Source: CAZMMV01 sp964567475
GTDB taxonomy: Bacteria; Bacillota; Clostridia; Tissierellales; Tissierellaceae
DNA: 9,646 nt
Assembly: GCA_964567475.1 (NCBI GenBank)
Contig: CAZMMV010000063.1
Location: 1-9,646 of the forward strand
Reading direction: 5' to 3'
The position numbers and the translations under genes were made by a program. Of the stretch, positions 5,819 through 9,646 are shown one piece after another; positions within the stretch are counted from its first letter, which is position 1, and every line of letters begins with the position of its first letter. Under the pieces are notes generated by a model, which was given only the letters and a program-made list of their open reading frames with translations, had not been told where the DNA came from and did not search any database.

Positions 5819-5860
5819 GTATAAAGAAATATAAAGAAATATAAAGGAATATAAAGGAAT
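5803..5860. repeat. 10-bp tandem repeat in the divergent promoter region
   Basis: Four exact 10-bp units lie at 5821-5860: two ATAAAGAAAT followed by two ATAAAGGAAT. A further degenerate unit, ATAAAGTAAT, is at 5803-5812. The unit length is about one helical turn, so the A-tracts are in phase, and each unit junction makes a TATAAA. Units three and four also carry AAAGGA, similar to a ribosome site. Confidence 0.85.
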
Positions 5861-5894
5861 TATAATAAATTATATAAAGGAAAGAGAGGAAACT

Positions 5895-7109
5895 ATGAAA
5901 ATACTACATGCATTGGCACAATTGCCAGAAAAAACAGGTTCAGGAGTATATTATTCTAATATGATAGGAGGATTTAAAAAATATGAACATGACCAAAGAG
6001 CTATTTTTGCACAGCAAGATGGATATGACTGGAACATATTAGAAAAAAAGTATCAATATCCTGTAAACTTTAAAAGTAAGGATTTGCCATTTCCCATAGT
6101 TGGAATGAGTGATGTAATGCCATATGAAAATACTACATATTTGTCAATGACTGAAGAAATGATTAGTCTTTGGATAAGGGCTTTTAAAAAGAGATTGATA
6201 GAAATAAAAGAAGACTTTCAACCTGATATTATATTTGCACATCACCTCTGGATTTTGACCGCACTTGTTAGAGAGGTATTTCCAGATACAAGGATTATTG
6301 GTATATGTCATAATACAGATTTAAGACAATCTGAGATGAACCCCCAGCTGAAAGATAAATATGTAAATAAAATAGATGAACTAGATAATATATTTTCAGC
6401 TTCTGACCAGCAAAAAGATGAAATAGTAGCAGTATATGGTATAGATAAAAGTAAGATAATTGCAGTAGGTGGAGGATTTAATCAAGATATTTTTTATTTT
6501 CCAAAAGAAAAGAATTATGATAATAAGATTAGACTAGTATTTTGTGCTAAAATTGATCCATCTAAGGGAATATACGAGCTTATAGAGGTTTATAAATCAC
6601 TTGGGCTTGAAGATATAACTTTAGATATAATAGGTAATCCTGATAAAGAAAATAAAAAGAAAATAGAGGGATATATTAAAGATGACAATAGTATAAAACT
6701 ATATAATGTAAAAGATCAGATATCTTTAGGAGATAAATTAAGGGAGAAAGATATATTTCTTATGCCTTCCTATTATGAAGGACTAGGACTTATGGCTATA
6801 GAAAGTTTAGCTTGTGGACTTTATGTAGTTACAACAGAGATAGAAGCGCTAATGTCCCTTTTAGGTGAGGAAATAAAAAAGTCAGGTATAATTAAGTATA
6901 TACCCCTTCCTAGGATATATGATACTGATAAAGCAGTTAAAGAAGATTTACCAGAATTTAAAGAAAATCTAAAACAGGCTATATTAACTCAGATAGAAAA
7001 AGTAAGAAATAAAGAAGAATTTCCTATAGAATGTGAAGATAAAATAAAAAATTTTTCCTGGGATGGATTAGTTGAATATATGAATGATATTATAAATTCC
7101 ATAGTTTAA
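5895..7109 (+). CDS. GT-B fold glycosyltransferase, GT4-like
   Basis: This 404-residue soluble protein starts at ATG with AGAGAGGAA just upstream. The N-terminal Rossmann domain opens with MKILHALAQLP and SGVYYSNM (16-23), with HHLW at 116-119 and CHNTD at 138-142. The C-terminal donor domain carries VGGGFNQDIF (191-200), AKIDPSKGIYELIEVY (218-233) and PSYYEGLGLMAIES (291-304). In the last, Glu295 and Glu303 form the EX7E motif of GT4 retaining transferases that use nucleotide sugars. No membrane segment or signal peptide is seen. It stands alone, with no other polysaccharide, lipid or sporulation gene beside it, so donor and acceptor cannot be inferred. The tandem repeat at 5821-5860 lies in its upstream region. 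Confidence 0.85.
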   Translation: MKILHALAQLPEKTGSGVYYSNMIGGFKKYEHDQRAIFAQQDGYDWNILEKKYQYPVNFKSKDLPFPIVGMSDVMPYENTTYLSMTEEMISLWIRAFKKRLIEIKEDFQPDIIFAHHLWILTALVREVFPDTRIIGICHNTDLRQSEMNPQLKDKYVNKIDELDNIFSASDQQKDEIVAVYGIDKSKIIAVGGGFNQDIFYFPKEKNYDNKIRLVFCAKIDPSKGIYELIEVYKSLGLEDITLDIIGNPDKENKKKIEGYIKDDNSIKLYNVKDQISLGDKLREKDIFLMPSYYEGLGLMAIESLACGLYVVTTEIEALMSLLGEEIKKSGIIKYIPLPRIYDTDKAVKEDLPEFKENLKQAILTQIEKVRNKEEFPIECEDKIKNFSWDGLVEYMNDIINSIV

Positions 7110-7117
7110 GTAGATTT

Positions 7118-7173
7118 AAACAAGATAAATTAGACCAATTGATCTATTATAGTTGGCCTGATTTATCTTGTTT
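7118..7173. terminator. long two-way terminator hairpin
   Basis: AAACAAGATAAAT (7118-7130) pairs perfectly with ATTTATCTTGTTT (7161-7173). The helix continues inward to 7140/7151 with two G-U pairs and one mismatch, around a 10-nt loop. It separates the convergent glycosyltransferase and catalase genes; TTTAGTTTTATT follows on the plus strand. Confidence 0.85.
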
Positions 7174-7216
7174 AGTTTTATTATCTTAGCTATTTATCAT
7201 AGGAAAAGGATATATT

Positions 7217-8899
7217 TTATAAAAGCCAAGGATCATACTCAGGTATTATATAAGGTTCTACATTAGTATGGATTTCTCTCCCAGGATCTACTGCTTTAGT
7301 AGGTATGTTTAGTTCTGGATGCAAATTATTAGCCTTTGTTTGATTTTCACGAGAATCTCCAATAGGTAAGTTTAAATCAACATCATCAATTGAAATATTT
7401 AATGACTTAGCCACTCCCTTGCCATATTCTGGATCTGCCATATAACAATGATAAATATGTCTATGTTTTATCTGAAGAGTAGAGTCTCCCATATTTCTAG
7501 CAGTATTATCAAAGAGTACTTGTTGTTGATCCTTTGTCATAGCTCGGAATAAAAGTCCAGGTTGGGTAAAGTAGTCAGAATCATCTTTTCTAAAGTCATA
7601 TCTATAAACATCTCCAGCTTTTTCCTTTGGTAGATTATCTTTAGGTTGGTCTATCCAATTTCCATAACTATTTGGTTCATAATGGAGCTCACTTCCTAGA
7701 TTTCCATCTACACGCATTTGTCCATCACGATGAAAACTATGTGGATTTTTAACGTCTTTAGGCATATTTACTGGTATTTGATGATGATTTACACCTAAAC
7801 GATATCTTTGTGCATCTCCATAGGAAAATAATCTTCCTTGCAACATACGATCAGGAGAAAAACTAATGCCAGGAACTATATTGGCAGGATTAAAAGCTGC
7901 CTGTTCTATTTGAGCGAAATAGTTATCTGGGTTTTTATTTAGTTCAAATTCTCCTACAGGCATAAGGGGAAAGTCCTTTTTAAACCACATTTTAGTTAAA
8001 TCAAAAGGATTATTTTCCATAGCATCAGCTTGCTCTTCCGTCATAATTTGTATATACATTTTCCACTTAGGATATATTTTCTTTTCAATAGCCGTGTATA
8101 AATCTCTTTGATGAGATTCTCTATCACTCGCTACGACTCTTGCTGCTTCTTGATCTGTTAGGTTTAATATACCTTGTTGAGATCTAAAATGAAATTTAAC
8201 CCATACTCTTTCATTATCTTCATTAATAAAGCTATATGCATGAGAGCTAAATCCATGCATACGTCTATAAGATGATGGAATACCCCTATCTCCCATTATG
8301 ATTGTAACTTGTAAAAGCGCCTCTGGTAGAGAAGTCCAGAAGTCCCAGTTAGTATTTGGACTTCTCATATTAGTACGAGGATCTCTTTTAATTGCATGAT
8401 TTAAATCAATAAACTTTAAGGGATCTCGGAAGAAAAATACTGGAGTATTGTTTCCTACCATATCCCAGTTACCTTCATCTGTATAAAATTTTAAAGCAAA
8501 TCCACGGATATCTCTCTCTGCATCTGCTGCCCCTCTTTCACCAGCAACTGTTGAAAATCTAGCTAACATTTTTGTTTTCTTTCCAATTTTAGAAAATATA
8601 TTAGCTTTAGTATATTTAGTAATATCATGGGTTACAGTAAAAATTCCAAAAGCTCCTGAACCTTTAGCATGCATTCTACGTTCAGGTATAACTTCACGAT
8701 CAAAATGAGCCATCTTTTCTAAAAACCATGTGTCCTGCAATGCCACTGGACCTCGTTTGCCAGCAGTCATAGTATCTTGATTATCTGACACTTGAGAACC
8801 TGTTGCTGTTTTTAAATCAGGTGGATCTCCTATATTTTGATTTCTACTAGGTATAGGATCACCTAAATTATTTTTATCCATAGGATTATCTTCTTTCAC
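7217..8899 (-). CDS. katA: monofunctional heme catalase
   Basis: This enzyme dismutates hydrogen peroxide to water and oxygen in the cytoplasm. The 560-residue length fits catalases with a C-terminal extension beyond the core. The catalytic His77 is in RRMHAKGSGAFG and Asn150 in MVGNNTPVFFFRD. The proximal heme ligand Tyr360 is in RLFSYGDAQRYRLG with Arg356. The spacing of all three matches beef liver catalase with a +3 offset (His74, Asn147, Tyr357). RRMHAKG replaces the more common RVVHAKG. The first 50 residues are polar and rich in Asp/Asn/Pro. The start is GTG at 8899-8897, chosen because AAAGGAGG (8914-8907) lies 7 nt upstream; the ATG at codon 7 is too far. It is a single gene ending at the terminator at 7118-7173. 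A PerR-like peroxide response would be expected, but no clear PerR box is visible. Confidence 0.95.
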   Translation of the reverse strand: MKEDNPMDKNNLGDPIPSRNQNIGDPPDLKTATGSQVSDNQDTMTAGKRGPVALQDTWFLEKMAHFDREVIPERRMHAKGSGAFGIFTVTHDITKYTKANIFSKIGKKTKMLARFSTVAGERGAADAERDIRGFALKFYTDEGNWDMVGNNTPVFFFRDPLKFIDLNHAIKRDPRTNMRSPNTNWDFWTSLPEALLQVTIIMGDRGIPSSYRRMHGFSSHAYSFINEDNERVWVKFHFRSQQGILNLTDQEAARVVASDRESHQRDLYTAIEKKIYPKWKMYIQIMTEEQADAMENNPFDLTKMWFKKDFPLMPVGEFELNKNPDNYFAQIEQAAFNPANIVPGISFSPDRMLQGRLFSYGDAQRYRLGVNHHQIPVNMPKDVKNPHSFHRDGQMRVDGNLGSELHYEPNSYGNWIDQPKDNLPKEKAGDVYRYDFRKDDSDYFTQPGLLFRAMTKDQQQVLFDNTARNMGDSTLQIKHRHIYHCYMADPEYGKGVAKSLNISIDDVDLNLPIGDSRENQTKANNLHPELNIPTKAVDPGREIHTNVEPYIIPEYDPWLL

Positions 8900-8906
8900 A
8901 CTAATT

Positions 8907-8914
8907 CCTCCTTT
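8907..8914 (-). promoter_or_regulatory. ribosome binding site selecting the GTG start of catalase
   Basis: AAAGGAGG on the minus strand is seven bases upstream of GTG 8899-8897. This near-perfect site decides for GTG over the ATG at 8881-8879. Confidence 0.85.
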
Positions 8915-8940
8915 AAAAAACTATTTAATTATTTACCATA

Positions 8941-8959
8941 CTTAATTATATTTATTAAG
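8941..8959. promoter_or_regulatory. inverted repeat in the catalase upstream region
   Basis: CTTAAT (8941-8946) and ATTAAG (8954-8959) form a perfect 6-bp inverted repeat with a 7-bp centre. It overlaps a minus-strand TATAAT (8950-8945) that could be the catalase -10, though no good -35 is found 17 bp away. A repressor site over the -10 is possible. It does not match the PerR box TTATAATnATTATAA well. Confidence 0.3.
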
Positions 8960-9011
8960 CAGTAGATCTAAATATGTTTATTAAAGCAATATATTTACAG
9001 TCTTCTTAGAT

Positions 9012-9039
9012 TTGACAAAAGATATAGTAATGTTATACT
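9012..9039 (+). promoter_or_regulatory. consensus promoter of the thi riboswitch transcript
   Basis: A perfect TTGACA (9012-9017) and TATACT (9034-9039) are separated by 16 bp, with an upstream TG (9031-9032) making an extended -10. The start is predicted near 9046, just ahead of the riboswitch. This is the best promoter in the window. Confidence 0.8.
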
Positions 9040-9050
9040 AAAATTAATTA

Positions 9051-9146
9051 AATATGTATGGGGAGCTTGTTGAAACAGGCTGAGATTAAATCTATTGTGA
9101 TAAAAACCCTTGTACCTGATTTGGATAATGCCAACGTAGGAATATT
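9051..9146 (+). ncRNA. TPP (THI-box) riboswitch aptamer
   Basis: This shows the conserved thiamine pyrophosphate aptamer order: GGGG (9060-9063), a P2/P3 hairpin GCTTGT-TGAA-ACAGGC, CTGAGA (9080-9085), ACCCTTGTACCTGAT (9106-9120) and TTGGATAATGCCAACGTAGG (9121-9140). AATAT (9051-9055) can pair with ATATT (9142-9146) as the outer part of P1. Binding of TPP shuts off downstream thiamine synthesis genes, and the terminator at 9158-9192 together with thiE confirms the context. TAGGAA at 9137-9142 can alternatively pair with TTCCTA at 9167-9172 as the antiterminator. Confidence 0.95.
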
Positions 9147-9157
9147 AGTTTAAAAGT

Positions 9158-9192
9158 AAAAGCTTGTTCCTATTTCAGGAACAAGCTTTTTT
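9158..9192 (+). terminator. riboswitch-controlled intrinsic terminator
   Basis: AAAAGCTTGTTCC (9158-9170) pairs with GGAACAAGCTTTT (9178-9190) around TATTTCA and is followed by a run of T ending at 9192. It lies 12 nt after the aptamer and 50 nt before thiE, so this is transcriptional control: TPP-bound aptamer leaves the terminator free to form. Confidence 0.9.
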
Positions 9193-9226
9193 ACATCAAT
9201 ATCATAAATAGATTATAAAATACTAT

Positions 9227-9236
9227 AAGGAAGGTG
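9227..9236 (+). promoter_or_regulatory. ribosome binding site selecting the TTG start of thiE
   Basis: AAGGAAGGTG is six bases upstream of TTG 9243-9245. The next in-frame ATG (9264) is about 27 nt away, too far, so TTG is the start. Confidence 0.75.
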
Positions 9237-9242
9237 TAAAAT

Positions 9243-9646
9243 TTGAAACTAGATAAAAAATCTATGCTTTTGTACGCCATAACGGATAGATCATGGTTAG
9301 GAGAAAATTCTTTTGAAGAACAAGTAGAGGAAACAATAAAAGCTGGAGCAACTTTTCTTCAATTAAGAGAAAAAGATCTAGATACAGGTCAATTTTTAAA
9401 ACAGGCAAAGAAGATAAAAAAGATTACAGATAAATATAAAATTCCCTTTGTTATTAATGATAATGTAGAGGTTGCAATAAAATCTAATGCAGATGGTGTC
9501 CATATTGGACAAGGAGATATGAATGCTGTTAATGTAAGAAAACTTATAGGAAATAATAAAATTATAGGAGTATCTGCAAATACAGTTGAATCTGCAAAAT
9601 TAGCTGAAGAAAATGGAGCAGATTATATAGGCGTGGGGGCTGTATT
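9243..9646 (+). CDS. thiE: thiamine-phosphate synthase, 5' part
   Basis: This is the first 134 codons of ThiE, which joins HMP-pyrophosphate with thiazole phosphate to make thiamine monophosphate in the cytoplasm. It is a TIM-barrel enzyme of about 210 residues; the window ends before the last third. Motifs seen are LYAITDRSWLG (10-20), FLQLREKD (38-45, with Gln40, Arg42 and Lys44 of the pyrimidine/pyrophosphate site), FVINDNVEVA (69-78, Asn72/Asp73 for Mg2+), DGVHIGQGDM (84-93), IIGVSANT (107-114) and YIGVGAV (128-134). The start is TTG with a good ribosome site. It is the first gene behind the TPP riboswitch, so thiamine pyrophosphate represses it; further thi genes may follow outside the window. 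Confidence 0.95.
   Translation, partial: MKLDKKSMLLYAITDRSWLGENSFEEQVEETIKAGATFLQLREKDLDTGQFLKQAKKIKKITDKYKIPFVINDNVEVAIKSNADGVHIGQGDMNAVNVRKLIGNNKIIGVSANTVESAKLAEENGADYIGVGAV

Noticed and set aside
5803..5860. Short CRISPR-like array
   Set aside because: The units are 10 bp with no spacers and no cas genes; it is a simple tandem repeat.
8941..8959. PerR box before catalase
   Set aside because: The inverted repeat differs from TTATAATnATTATAA at many positions, so it is listed only as an unidentified inverted repeat.

Overview
The window is AT-rich, low-GC Firmicute-type DNA. It has strong AGGAGG-type ribosome binding sites, TAA stops, an extended -10 promoter and a TPP riboswitch with an intrinsic terminator. 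I infer an anaerobic clostridial or Tissierella-like organism. Support comes from the Crp/Fnr-type promoter, the RIC-like protein and, if the key inference below is right, selenocysteine use. No mobile element, tRNA, rRNA or CRISPR array is visible.

Layout. (1) Positions 1-42 hold the possible tail of an upstream gene. (2) Positions 123-2712 form a three-gene metal/stress operon: a small RIC/ScdA-related protein, a P1B-type metal ATPase with a CPG instead of a CPC motif, and a separate HMA metallochaperone. It is preceded by a perfect 14-bp palindrome centred at -41.5 from a predicted extended -10 promoter, and it ends at a two-way terminator shared with the next gene. (3) Positions 3485-2736 (minus) encode an ArsM-type arsenite methyltransferase. 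Its frame is interrupted by a single TGA at the exact position of the third arsenic-binding cysteine and then continues for 56 more family-like residues. A small hairpin with a GGA loop lies about 20 nt past the TGA. I read this as a selenocysteine codon with a bacterial SECIS element, so the true gene runs well past the TGA. (4) Positions 3729-4274 encode a DUF1269-like glycine-rich membrane protein. (5) Positions 5741-4347 (minus) encode a MATE efflux transporter with a problematic start codon. (6) Positions 5895-7109 encode a GT4-like glycosyltransferase behind an unusual 10-bp tandem repeat. (7) Positions 8899-7217 (minus) encode a complete heme catalase with a GTG start. (8) Positions 9012-9646 hold a TPP riboswitch, its terminator and the first 134 codons of thiE.

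How it fits together. Much of the window concerns metals, metalloids and redox stress: metal export, arsenic methylation, efflux, Fe-S repair or nitrosative stress, and peroxide removal. These are separate transcription units, alternately oriented and separated by strong two-way terminators, so they look like neighbours rather than one system. The most notable item is the probable selenoprotein ArsM. The second is the RIC-like/CPG-ATPase/HMA operon under an apparent Fnr-family operator.
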